Positions 1 to 12,100 of a DNA stretch of 64,000 bases are shown here, in pieces; the stretch's first letter is position 1; the number at the start of each line of letters is the position of its first letter. The position numbers were made by a program, and so were the translations under genes. This DNA is from Pterobdella sp. o SKG-2022. Its lineage: Eukaryota; Annelida; Clitellata; Hirudinida; Piscicolidae. The notes under the pieces were generated by a model. That model was not told the DNA's origin and searched no databases. It worked only from the letters and a program-made list of their open reading frames with translations. The DNA is taken from positions 30,318,875 to 30,382,874 of the forward strand of contig OZ038320.1 of NCBI GenBank assembly GCA_964035795.1. Direction: 5' to 3'.

Positions 1-99
1 CTCATCTAGAATATTGCTCTCAAATTTGTTATTCTCCAGCCCTTCTTGGTAACTGGGGTATGATAATAAAAATAGAAAATGTTCAGCAAAAATTTACAA

Positions 100-560
100 A
101 AAAACAACAGAAATAAAATCATTAACATATAGTGGACGACTGAACGTTTTAGGATAAACAACTTTGGTGGAGAGGCGTATTAGAAGAGACTTAATAAAAG
201 TATATAAAATAATTAATAATTACTCAGATGTAAGACCTGCCACACTAAACGTAAGCAATAACAGAAATAATCTATCAACAAAATTCAACTTTATGAGCAG
301 TAATAACAATGATTTAAACAAAGTATTCCAATTATCGTTTCCTGAGAGAGCAAAAAACTACTGGAAAGAATTACCAATATAAATTAAAAATTCAAAATCA
401 ATTTTAGAATTTGAAAAAAATTTAGAATCCCACAAAATGGAAAACTATTACTGGAGTGTTTCAACTACGTTGTTACAAAAGATGGAGAATGAATGCTACA
501 TGAACAATAGAGCAATATATTTTAATTACATTTATCGGAGGCTGTTTTGAGATAAAATTT
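100..560 (+). pseudogene. 3'-terminal relic of a non-LTR retrotransposon ORF
   Basis: An open segment at 164-382 and its flanks read like the extreme C-terminus of LINE reverse-transcriptase polyproteins. It has an ERRIRRDLIKVYKI-type block, and about 40 residues later a FPERAKNYWKELP block, the usual 'RV.N.WN.LP' ending. The frame is broken by stops before and after, so this is a dead fragment. Sequence near 547-575 (GAGATAAAATTTTCAAAAAG) resembles the start of the LINE-tail repeat at 43.58 kb, which supports reading it as a 3' end. The clade is not resolved. No complete element, poly-A tail or target-site duplication was identified. Confidence 0.6.
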
Positions 561-928
561 TCAAAAAAGGTCTGAAACAGTTTGAACAAAATCTTCAAAT
601 AAAAAACGAAAAATTATCTTATAAAAATTTTATGAAATTCAACATTTTATATTTTTTCCTCTGTAAGAATTTCTCCAAACTATTTTTCTAAGACAAAAGA
701 ATGATTTTCATCGACCCTTCAATGCTTGTCACGCAAAAATTTCAGATGATCAATGTAAAAACCCTTTAAGTAGTGTATTTATTTAAAATCTCATTTATAG
801 ACAAACTCGTCATTTTGTTGAGTCTCTAAAGTTAATGTTGCTCTTGTGCTAAGACAAATTTAGTGATCTTCAATAGAATCGATGCCCAAAGTTAAAACAA
901 GAGTGCAAATGATTCTAACAAAAATAAC

Positions 929-2878
929 ATGTTTTTCTTTTTTGTGGAAATTTTCGTGCTGTCTGTACATTGGTGAGTTTTTCTAGCTTAGTAACATTTT
1001 CAGGCGTTATTGCTCATAAAAAATTGTATAAAACGTTCCATTAGAAGAAAATAGGAATACTGATAATATACTGATTATACTCAAGAAGTTCAGAAACTAA
1101 AATATTCTAACTAATTTGAAAAGACTAACTCGAGAACTTGTCTGTATTTTTCGCCAATGTATTTGAAAATCACAAAAAGATGTCTTTTTCAGTAAAAACT
1201 GAAACATAAACATTTTTTGGTTTAATTTAGAAATAAATAATTTTAAATAATGAAATAAAGCAAAATTTGATTAAACTAAGAAAATATTTTTTTACGTTCA
1301 GAACTTTGTTGAAAACTAACATTTCCAACACAAAGCAAGGCTCGGACTTTTTGGCAAAACAATCAAACAAGACGGGACATGGCCCCCATATAATGCCAAA
1401 AAAGCAATTGATGGAAAGTTTTTTCCTCGTTATAGTATCTCCAATTGTGCACACGCTATCGGAGACTGGTTGATCGTTGACCTGGCTGGTGTGTTCACTT
1501 TGTGCCAAGTTGCTCTCTACAGTAGATTTCCTTCTTTTGGTATAAGTTTTTTATTAGTTTTTCCATTTATGAATATTTATTTATTTAAAAACTACTTCAT
1601 GATTTTTGAAAAAGTCAATTATTCCGTATTGTTTGAAAAGCCTCAGCCATAAAGTTATTCAACTTCTGATCCTTTCAGTCTTCTTTCCAATTTTTCTTAC
1701 GTCGACTTTACTCAAGCTCGTCATAAAATTTCCTTGAGTACATTTTTTGTCGTTGTGACCACATTTATTCATGCAAGCTTTTTTTGTTTTTCACCCTTGA
1801 ATGTATTTTAGAGCTTACTTGATTTGGCCTGTAAAGAACATGGCCTAGGCAACTCCACCATCTCTTCCGTATTAGTTCTTTTATTTCCAGTGTTTTATAG
1901 AAAACTTTCCTCCATTAAGCTTATTTCAAAATTTAGCCTGTATTTATACTTATTTTATAATATATACTTGTTAGCTTCATTGACTCCCTAGATCTTTCAA
2001 TAGTTTCAACATCGTCGCATAATCTTTGTCAATATTTCAATCACAAAGAACGTTTGGAAAACGCAACAGTGGGCATCTCATTCAAGAGCTACATGGGCAT
2101 AAACATTCCTTTGGGAGATTATCCAGTTTTTGGCTACACTCCCAAGCCGTTTGTAAGTCGGAGCTCTGCTATGATAGTTTGTAAGGAGCCTAAGCCCAGA
2201 GGAAGATATGTGATTGTTCAAGGAACAATTGTGCAATTCCTTACAATATGTGAAATGAGGATTTACGTCTTAGTCAGTAAGTAGAAATTTTTCAGTTTTA
2301 AATACAGTTTGCTTTAAAATGAAAGATTTCATTCTTCCAGTCGAAGCCACGTGGGAAATTAAACACGGATTCTACTTGAATGCCACCGTCTTAGCAAAAT
2401 TTAGTGTAAGATAGTTAATGAAAAGAATGTTTTTTTTACATCTTGGTACAAATTTGAAAAAAATTATGAAAATAGTAAGAAATTGCACATAAAAAAATGG
2501 CATTTAAACATAGTTTACTGAAAGCTTAGAAAAAAGTCGAAGTTTTTGTTTCTTTATATTGGTCTTTCAACTTGTGGTGAATGTGAATATTTCGAAACCC
2601 TGAAGCTGCTCCAAACTTCTTTTGATCGTTGTGCGATGTAAATTGGTTGAATGAATTTCAATAAAGAATAAATAACGACGATGCTCATTTGAAAGATGAG
2701 AAGCATGGTAGAACACACAAGAAGATGCTGCATAATGGTCGACTGCATGTCAGTGAACGTACAAGTGATACAAGCATTGATCAGTTGTCATCTTTTGGAT
2801 GATGTTCCAAACATCCAGCAATCTCTCTTTTCCCAAGACCATTTACATTGGGTCTCTCCCACTTATGTTTACCACTAG
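929..2878 (+). CDS. Secreted FTP (fucolectin/F5-8C-like) plus PAN-like protein
   Basis: Five exons fit with consistent phases: 929-972, 1340-1539, 2049-2276, 2341-2405 and 2696-2878, giving 239 aa. Exon 1 supplies a start Met and a hydrophobic signal-peptide-like stretch (MFFFFVEIFVLSVHW). Exons 2 and 3 resemble the FTP domain (eel fucolectin/tachylectin-4/pentraxin-1 type). Visible marks are KKAIDGK, NCAHAIGDW, DLAGVFTL, YPVFGYTPK and FLTICEMRIYV. Exon 4 adds EATWEIKHGFYLNA. The last exon has cysteine spacing reminiscent of a PAN/apple module (TRRCCIMVDCMS, then SCHLLDD) and ends in TAG. FTP proteins bind fucosylated glycans; the ligand here is unknown. A paralogue lies inverted at 36.5-37.5 kb. 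The FTP call is firm; the PAN call and the signal exon are inference. Confidence 0.75.
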
Positions 2879-4372
2879 AAGATTCTAGAGTAATTTTGAA
2901 AAATATTTAAAGTATCCGAAACAGGAATATTTTTTGAATATTCAGCTATTTATAGATCAAGAATTTTGACGTTAACTTGTTTATTATCTTGGATCATTTA
3001 ACCGATTGGTTGTCTAATGTTTTTCGGTACACAAATAAGAAAAGCTATTTTAAAATAATATTTTTAACTTTTATAAATTATCAATTTTTTTGATATATAT
3101 CGTCTTTGCAACAGAAGCCCAACTGTTGATTTTTGTTAGATGTCTAGTGTTAAACCAACACCAATGATAACTTTAATATACTAATGTGAATTGTCGTGAA
3201 TAAGAAAGTGATCAACAATTCTTTTGATAAATCAGTTTTTTTCATTATGGGTCTCAAATTGAAATTTTCTTTTTATTCAAGTATTTAAGCTGAAATGGCA
3301 ATTAAATAATTAACTTTGAAATAAAAGAAGAACAATGATGATATAGAAAGCATGATAATCAATCTAACATTGTAAAGGATCAAATATAATCAATGGATTT
3401 ATACAGAACATTAGTGAATATGTAGCTGAACAATTGAAAATAATACGTTTAAAGGAAGACCTTGTTTGCAAAACTCTCAAAAATGACGGTTGGACCAATG
3501 ATTATGAATAAATAAATTTAAATAAATATCGTCTAAACATTTAAAATTTTGTTAATGACATAATGCGGCGATCAGGCGAAAAGAAAGGAAGGTCAAATAC
3601 ATTTAACTCATTAATGACTGAAAAGGCTGAGAATTTGAAACATTTGACAAAAAAGAAGATTAAAAATAAAGTAATGATTCCAAAAACAATGCCAAATAAT
3701 AACAAAAAAAATATTCAAAATAATATAAATGGGTTAATCAATTTGAGAAATAAAAAAACCTATATACATGAAATAAATGCAAAAATAATAATAATAAAAT
3801 AATAATGATAGTGGTTAATTTTTGAGCGATAAATGAAATTACGTCGAAATAATTTTGCTAGAGGCGAATAAACTAGTATTAGTGAGTCTTGAACACAATT
3901 GCTGCAATGCTTAAAGTTAACAAAAAAGTTAAATTAACAAATGGCAATCTACAGTTTCGAAACTATAAAATCATTAATAGAGGTATGAAATCATGAAAAT
4001 TATTGGAAAGATACGAACATGAACAAAAGGTGCGGTAATACTAAGCTAATTCCTACAATTATTTTTTAAGTGGCTTCAGAGCTTATTATATAAATTCTTA
4101 CCATAAGCGTTGAGAATGTTATTGGATGATATTGATGTATACCCAAAGCTAACGCCTTTATAACAGCACTCGACATTCGTTTACTTGGCTCAACTATACA
4201 TGATGAAGATAATTTTGACGTGTTTAAAATAAAAAACCAACAACAAAATACACAGTATTGAAAATAAATAAACAAGATCCAAAAATCGCTTTGAAAAAGT
4301 AATAGGAGTAAAAAAAAAATCAACAAAACAAATCTACATAAACTAAAAGTCCATTAAGAAGATGTTGAAACA
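2879..4372. other. Intergenic, AT-rich, no gene seen
   Basis: No conserved coding segment was recognised. The open frame at 3563-3802 is Lys/Asn/Ile-rich low complexity with no splice context and is probably chance. Confidence 0.6.
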
Positions 4373-4383
4373 TACGCACACGC

Positions 4384-4421
<38 letters not shown>
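4373..4421. repeat. (CA)n microsatellite
   Basis: About 24 nearly uninterrupted CA units lie just beyond the 3' end of the MICAL gene. Confidence 0.95.
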
Positions 4422-4423
<2 letters not shown>

Positions 4424-4590
4424 TCACGAGAAAGTGATAGATTGGTGGGTTGGTGTGCTTGCTTGCATGTTCGTCTTCACCTGTTGTATTCCTTTTTGAA
4501 GCATGATTGACTGAAGGTTACTGTCGTATTGCTTATGTCTGAGGGATGAATGAATGATTGTATGGATGAATGCTAAAAAAATTATACACT

Positions 4591-6106
4591 TCATAATATA
4601 AAATACAAATACTTAATCGAAATGCAAGCAACAAAAACACAAGAACACCTTAATCGTTCTTCTTCCAACAATGTCACCAACTTGTCCCTCTTCTCAACAA
4701 CCACCATCAACTCTTGTAGCAACATCCCCTCCATTTCTTTGTTGCTCGATTCTGTGTGGAGTTTATTATAGAGGCTTGTGGTTTAGCTGTCTATCTATCT
4801 ATCTATTTATCTATCTATCCATTTTTTAACTTAAATAGTTTTCATAAAAACAGTAGAGCATAATCAAAATAATTAAAACAAAAAAAAAACAAAAAAATAT
4901 GAACGGATTGACACTAACCAGAATTGTGTATATTCTCTTGCAACTGCAGTTCTAACTGGCAATGGCTATCCTCCAGCTGTAACTCCCTTGTTCTGTGGAG
5001 GCATTAAGCTTGTATTGAGTAAAAGTATCAGAAGCTGAATATATTATATTGAGTCTATGTATTATGTCATCAAATGTAAATAACATATTATGTATATAAG
5101 TCGACCCCCAGTCACCAAAAATTGGGGATTTTGTAGTGAAGTTATGATTAACAACGAACCAATATCTCAAAAGCTTACTGAATGACAAGTTCACTCTCCT
5201 TCTTGTTGAGGTCGTTCTTCTGTTGCACCACATGTAGCCACTCCTGCACTAACTTCTCCTCCTCCTCGTCGTCTATCGCTTCTGATTAGGTGAATTAAAA
5301 ACATTTTATAGTTTATTGCATGATCACACTTTGGAGTATGTTTAATGATAATAACAATTATAACTAAATAATAATAATAACCATCCTCATCATAGTTTGT
5401 CGATTTTATAACCTCATTTTATGGGGTTAGACGAATCATGAAATTATTATTTATTAAAGAAACAAAAAAAAAATAACAACTATAAAATACATCTGATGAA
5501 AATGAGAGCTTTTACCTTAATGATATAAAAAGTAATGATATTATAAATTATCATGAACCAGTCAAAAACGTACTATCAAAATTTTATTATCTGCTGAAAC
5601 ACAAAGAATTTAAAAAATTAAATAAGAGAATAGATAGATAAATAAATGCCATGGCTTTTAAATAAAGTTTCCATTATACTGATGGTGGCCAGATTTAACC
5701 CATGTACAACTTGAACCACAATTCCCAACAGCCAACGACCAATCTAATACATATGTAACCTGGTTGGTTGAGAACTTGTTCGATACAAACACCCCTCTGC
5801 TCCAGTGCCACTAGTTGACCTTCAACCTCGTGCAGTTGTCTCATTACTTCCTGCAAAGTCTCCATTCGAATCAACTCCTATGAGAAGTGTGTGGTAGTAT
5901 TGATAAGTTCAGTGTAGATGTATTGGGGTTAATAGAAAAATTTAAGAAGTGGTAAGGAATGATGCCTGTAGATATTATAGATAAAATACTGAAATAGAAA
6001 CGATTGAAGAAAATCATACTTTTTCTTTGTGTTTTTTCCTTATCATTCTCAGTTGCTTCTTCCTTTTTTTGATCCTTTCTTCCTCGCTCAGCTGACTTTT
6101 ATCACT
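4591..6106 (-). CDS. Mical: MICAL C-terminal bMERB (DUF3585) coiled-coil exons
   Basis: Five exons (6106-6020, 5877-5760, 5281-5179, 4992-4919, 4751-4591) encode the Rab-binding, autoinhibitory bMERB domain. Visible family marks in order are [69 protein letters not shown] and [20 protein letters not shown]. These match the Mical consensus helices (E..LVQEW..LV..KN.L...E.EL....R.LELED). The final residues ([18 protein letters not shown]) look like intron read-through and may not belong: an AAG|GTGTTC donor just before them could lead to a further unseen exon. Confidence 0.9.
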
Positions 6107-9100
6107 CTGTTTCAGTTTAAAACTACTATCAATTTAAATTGTGAAACCATTTTAAATTCACTGAAATGATATAAATATTATATATAAATTGAGAGCTTCA
6201 TTACATCGAATCTTCTTTTTAATTCTTCGAGCCAAACGTAAATATTCAAATGAAAACACTTTTAGGAGTTTACTTTATTCCACGAAGCCTTTCGTAAGAT
6301 GAACTTACATTATCAATATAATGATAACGTAAGTTCATTTTACAAAAAGCTTCGTGGAATAAAATAAACTCCTAAAAGTGTTTTCATTTGAAGATCAAAT
6401 CTTCATATTTTGAAGTCAAATAATATATGATTGATTATATATGATATTAAGGAGGATTTTAATGAAACAACTTACATGCCCACTCCATATTGAACATCTG
6501 TCGTCTCCGACTTCACTTTCAGTCTCAAAATCATCCACTATGTATTGATGAGTGAATATCGAAAATTTTTATTGGATAATATTTATTTGAAAGTAATGAA
6601 TACAATTTTAAAAGCAAAGTTCTAAGATTCAAATTTTCATGAAAAGGTTTAACAATAAAATTTTGAACTCACAATTAGCCTTGGGAGGAAGGATGAGCTG
6701 ATGTGACGAAGACAGGAGACATTCCAGCTTGGTCTTTATGTTGTCTTGAGCATCCCCAACCCTTATGCCCTCTATCATCGGCGCTAGTTCTCTGTACATG
6801 CCCTTCTTGCTAATCTTTCGTTTTGTTGAATCATTTTTTCTGGCACTTTTGCCGTCATAACTCCATCGCTTAGAACCATTAGTTGTCGTGAAAGACTTTG
6901 GTTTCAAGGGCTTCTTTTTAGACCTCAACATCTCTTCTGGTGGTTTGTTGCTATGTCGCGCTCTAAGTATTTTAGAAAGGAGTGATAAGCCAGTTTTTTG
7001 TTGCTTGATAAACTCATCACTTTCCACCTCCTCAACCACCGTCCTCTCTTCCTCACCACAATACTCTTCAGGAGAATATTTTATAAGTCTTCCTTCGTGG
7101 ATCGTTTGGGAATCTTCAGACGAAGTAGAATTACGTGAGTCAGTGGTATCTTTTTTGTCAATTGAACTTCCTTCTTGGTTGGACTTCTGAGGCATGGGTG
7201 AACTTTTGACAGGGTCAGTAGAAGAACCAGCAGACTTGTCTGAGAAGGGGTCGTGATTCTTTATGATATCTTCTATGCGTTTGACAGCCTCTTCAGCCTT
7301 GCTGAGCATCTTCTCCTTGGAGCCATCAAGTCTTTCAAGCAGTTCTTTAGCCGATCTGCTTCCAGCGTTGCGTATGGAAAGGTCACCAAAAAAGGACTTT
7401 GGATCGATGCGCACTGGTTGGGTTGCTTCGTGGAAGAATCGTCTCTTAGCGTCTAATAACTTACTCGGTGACACTAATTTATTTGTGACATTATCTTCTT
7501 TGCTTTCTTGACTGTTTGTTAGTGATTGTGTTGTCGTTGTTGTAGCAGATTGTTGTTGACTTGTACAAATGGTGGTTGTGGCTTGTGACTGTCTTATTAT
7601 AGCATTTTCAGACGATGATGATCGGCGGGATGATGAATGTTGCAATGGTGGCGTAGGTGGAGTTTTTATAAGATCGTCCAATAGCGAGGCTGCTAGTGTA
7701 CATCTATTAAATGTTTCACTGGTGAGAGTTGAGGCAGAACTTGATGCAGTTCCATCTATATTTTGTTTAAACCCTTTAAGTAAATCAATTGCTTTAATAT
7801 TATCATCTGAATTATTCTTTAAACCATGGGAAAGGTGGTGATTCTGCTTTGCTAGCAGGTTCTCAAGACGATTGGTTACTTCTAAATCCTTATTCAGACT
7901 ACAATTCACAACTACTTCACTGATATCATCACCACCATTGTCTAAAACACTATCACTACTCATAGACAATGTGACGATTTCTCTATTCCTTCTTCTTATT
8001 TCTTCCGTTTTGACCACCATATCCCCTTGGTTTTTGAGTGACTTCTCTTTGAAGGTGCCGTTAACAAGAGAAGCTTTTGCGATGATTTTGTCTGACTTTC
8101 CATCTACGAAAACATCGTCTTTAAAATCTGAATTATTCTTAGTCGTACATGTCCCGTCTTTGCAGGCATTAGATTTGGTTTTGAGTTGATTATCATTTTT
8201 CGTTACATTTCCAACTTTAATATTACGATTATTTTCACTGATTTGAGTTGTATCTTTAATTACGACGTTATTTACATGTTTTTCAATTTCATCAATTTTA
8301 TCAATTAAATTATCTTTGTTTTCATTGCTATTATTCTCACCCTTACTTTCTTCTTGTTGTACTACTTCCACTCCATATACTTCTTTATTATCAACATTTT
8401 CGACATTATTGCCTTCATTCACCTCTTTACTATCTTTTAGTTGTAAGGGTTTGATGGTATGAACATTGGAGGTGGATTTTTCATCTAAAGAAACAGTGTC
8501 AATAGAAATGGTTTTAATAGCTTCATTAACAAAATTATTATTATTGGCAGCAACGGCGTTATTAGTAGCAATATTAGTAAAAGAAGCAGCTTTCGTAACA
8601 ACAGTAGAAGTAGTAGAAACAGTACTACTAGCATTATCATTATGAGTTGGTTCACCGATACTTTTGTGACTAGTTTCAATACCATTATGATTACCCTTAA
8701 CACCCCTATCTACCACTACTGAACTCTTGTCACTATGACCACTTATCAAGCGCTTTATATTCTTCTTCCTCCGCTTGGTGAGTTTCTTGGTTCTATGTTT
8801 AATCTTTTTATGCTTATCCTTCTTAACAGATTGCTTCATCATCTTCCTCATATCTACCTCTCGGCCATCTCTTCCCTCATCTGACCAATCAGCATTGCCC
8901 TTCTTGTCCTCTTTGTTGTTGATATGTTCGTTAGAAATAACACTGGTAGTTTCTTCAGTTTTGTGAGCGTCTTCACCATCGTTAGTTTTATTCTCCACAT
9001 TATGAATAACATTACCAGCAGTTTGAGATAATTTAACACTTTCATCAACCTCCTCAACCTTTTTCTCGACATTATCCTCTATTGGAGTCTCATTAAGCTT

Positions 9101-12100
9101 CACAGTATCAGCTTCTTTTTCACCGTTAGTGGCAGCAGTAAATGAGGGCACATCAAGGCCAAGGAATGTTCTAGCATTGATTCTGACTGGTTGTGTAGGA
9201 GCACTGAAAAAGGACATGCGGTTGTGCAGTGAAGTTTCCTTCCGCTGTGTTGAAACAACACCACCGTTTTGTTTGTTTTCCACATCTTTCTTCATCTCAT
9301 CGGTCCTCCTTCTTCCAATTTGTGAATCTATTTTATTTTTATAATCTGCAATATTCAAAGCTGAAGGTTGGAAATTATCTCTGCTATCATTATCACTATC
9401 GTCACTATCATCATCGTCGTCAGTCTCCCAGTCGGCATCACTGGCGCCCACAGTTGCTTCAGAACTCGATCTGCCTGTATCCCTCTCAACGCATGGCGAC
9501 CCCTCTTCAGACCCCCTGCGGTGGTAGGATTATTATGGGTGAGACAATCATCAGTCTCTCCGAACTGTGGTTTCAGTAGCGCAAAAGAATGTTTTATAGG
9601 GTGCTTTTCTTGTATATTTTAAAAATTTTGAACAGAAATGAGTAAATATATTGTTAGTGAATGAATATTTTGATATTTAGTTCTACTAAAATAATAATTA
9701 AATGCACACAGTAGTTGAAACTACAATTTGTTGTTAATAGTATATGACTTGAAGTTGTCTCAAACTACATTAAAAACAAAAAACAATTCATATAATCTAA
9801 TATAAACAAACACTGAGGTTTATTGAGAAACTTTATTTTTTTAAACTTTTTTAAACTTTATTGAGAAACTATACACGAAGCTTTTCGTAAGAGTATTTTA
9901 CATCATCTAGAAAAGCTTCGTGTATTAAGTTTCTCAATAAACCTTAGTTTTTGTTTCTATTATATTGATTTCCGGCTATTTAACGTTCAACAACAACAAA
10001 AAATTCATAAATTATATTAGTTGTACAATTTGAATGAAGTTACACATAAAAAATTGAGCAGAACTGATGAACAGAACAAAAATGCTATAGAATCTCCACA
10101 CAACATCAAGAACACACCTGTTGGACAACTTTCTCAACCTCCTTTTTTCTTCAACATGTTGTCGTAATATCTGCGGCGATTGGTGTGTGTGGATAGGTGC
10201 ATTATAATGGAGAGTTCCCAGCAGAAATCGCTCTAAGATCATTATTATCATAATTTTTTTACTTAAAATTTAATTATTGTTATTTTTCTTATTTAAAGAA
10301 GCATCATCATCACCATCATCCACTCAAGGTCAGGGGCCTCACAGTTATCCGCATAGGCCAGCCTCTGCAGCTCTTCCTCTGAACTTGACCTGTGTGACGT
10401 TTGATAGAGTGTCAGGTCATATAAGAAAAATGAAGCTTTTATGGTTGTTATGGCAAGAAGTTTGTTAGGTATAGTTATAATGATGTTGGTGATAATAATG
10501 ATAACAGCGCCGATATTACTACTACTATTGCTACTGCGGCTATTAATACTACCACTACTATCCCCCATAAACTAACCTGAATTGATCATACAGAGACAGC
10601 ACTGATGAGTTATCTTCATCAGCGCCCTCATCTTCAGTGGTATATCCAGCCCTTTCAGAGATCGGCCTGCTCATCCAATCATCTTCGTCGTTTGAGGTTA
10701 CTGTGCGTGTGTGTGGAGAGAGTAACTTCTTGTTTTATTTATTAAACTATTGAACTATAATTTAATATACCACTTCATATGCCCTAGTAACTGAAGGCAG
10801 ACAGCTGTTGGCTAAGCTTTTAAACATAATCAACCTAAATTACCATTGAAAACAAGTCATTTTATACGGAAATTTTATTTGTGGAATTTTTTGATCATAT
10901 TCTTCATATTTACCACTGAATAACTTCAATGTAAATCTACTTGTTTATAAAACCTTAAAATATATTGGATAAATAAAAAAGATCTTTACATGTCCCAGTC
11001 ACTGGTACAGCCCCACCAACAATAAAAAGCTTGGGATTTTATAATAATTCATAATAGATAAAAACTTGGTAAAATTTTAAAATGTACAATTAAAACAAAA
11101 AAAATATTCTGCGATGTAAAACACAAAAACTTCCGTTAATTTATCAACCATAATCAAGTAAATATTGAAATTATACCGAAATAAATGATCAATACAGAAT
11201 AGACATCTGGACGGACATTTTCAAACAATCTAAAATATCTATCTATCTATCTATTTATCTATCTATCAATATATCTATCCATTCAGCCACCCACCTATCC
11301 ATCTACCAACCAACCCATCCAACAACACAACACCACACCCACATCTAATAGTAATAATAATAATAATAACACCCAAATCTAATAATAATAACACCCAGAT
11401 CTAATAATAATAATGATAATAATAATAAAAATAATAACAACAATAACACCTAGATCTAATAATAATGATAATAATAATAACAATAACACTCACATCTAAA
11501 AGGATTATCTCGAACTTGCACAGGAGCTTCATAGGGAATGACCACATCATCAGCCCGCCTAACGAGGTCTCTGTGGTGCTTGCAGAAGAACCTTCCCTGC
11601 TGCTTGTTGAAGCTGTAATGCTGTTTGTGGAGGGCTGTCCTGCAGTACGAGCATGAGAAGCAGTTTCTGTGCAGGGTCTGTCGGTGGTTATTATTGATAT
11701 TTTATTATTCATGCTATTGTTGTTGTTTTTTTTTCTATTATTGATATTATTTTTTATTATTATTATCAGTATTATTATTTAATTTTTCTTTGACTACATA
11801 ACAAGTGTCACTATAGTCATCTCATGCGATTATATATCACTCAAAAATATTTCGAAAACAGTTCTTTTTTTGATCAAGGGTGGGATTAAAGTGCTAAAAA
11901 ATGAATGAGTTTTTATAAATTCACGCAAGAATCCTGCGCAAGTGCGCCTTGATATGAACTGCGCGCTATTTAAATTATATAATGATAAAAACAATCGAGA
12001 TGACAAAAACAACAAAATAAAATTGATAATACGACTGTTAATAATAATACCAATAACACTAATAATAACAATTATAAAACAGCAAAAGAAAACTAACAAG

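Noticed and set aside
3563..3802. 79-codon Lys/Asn-rich frame
   Set aside because: Low complexity, no homology pattern, no splice or promoter context; expected by chance in AT-rich DNA.
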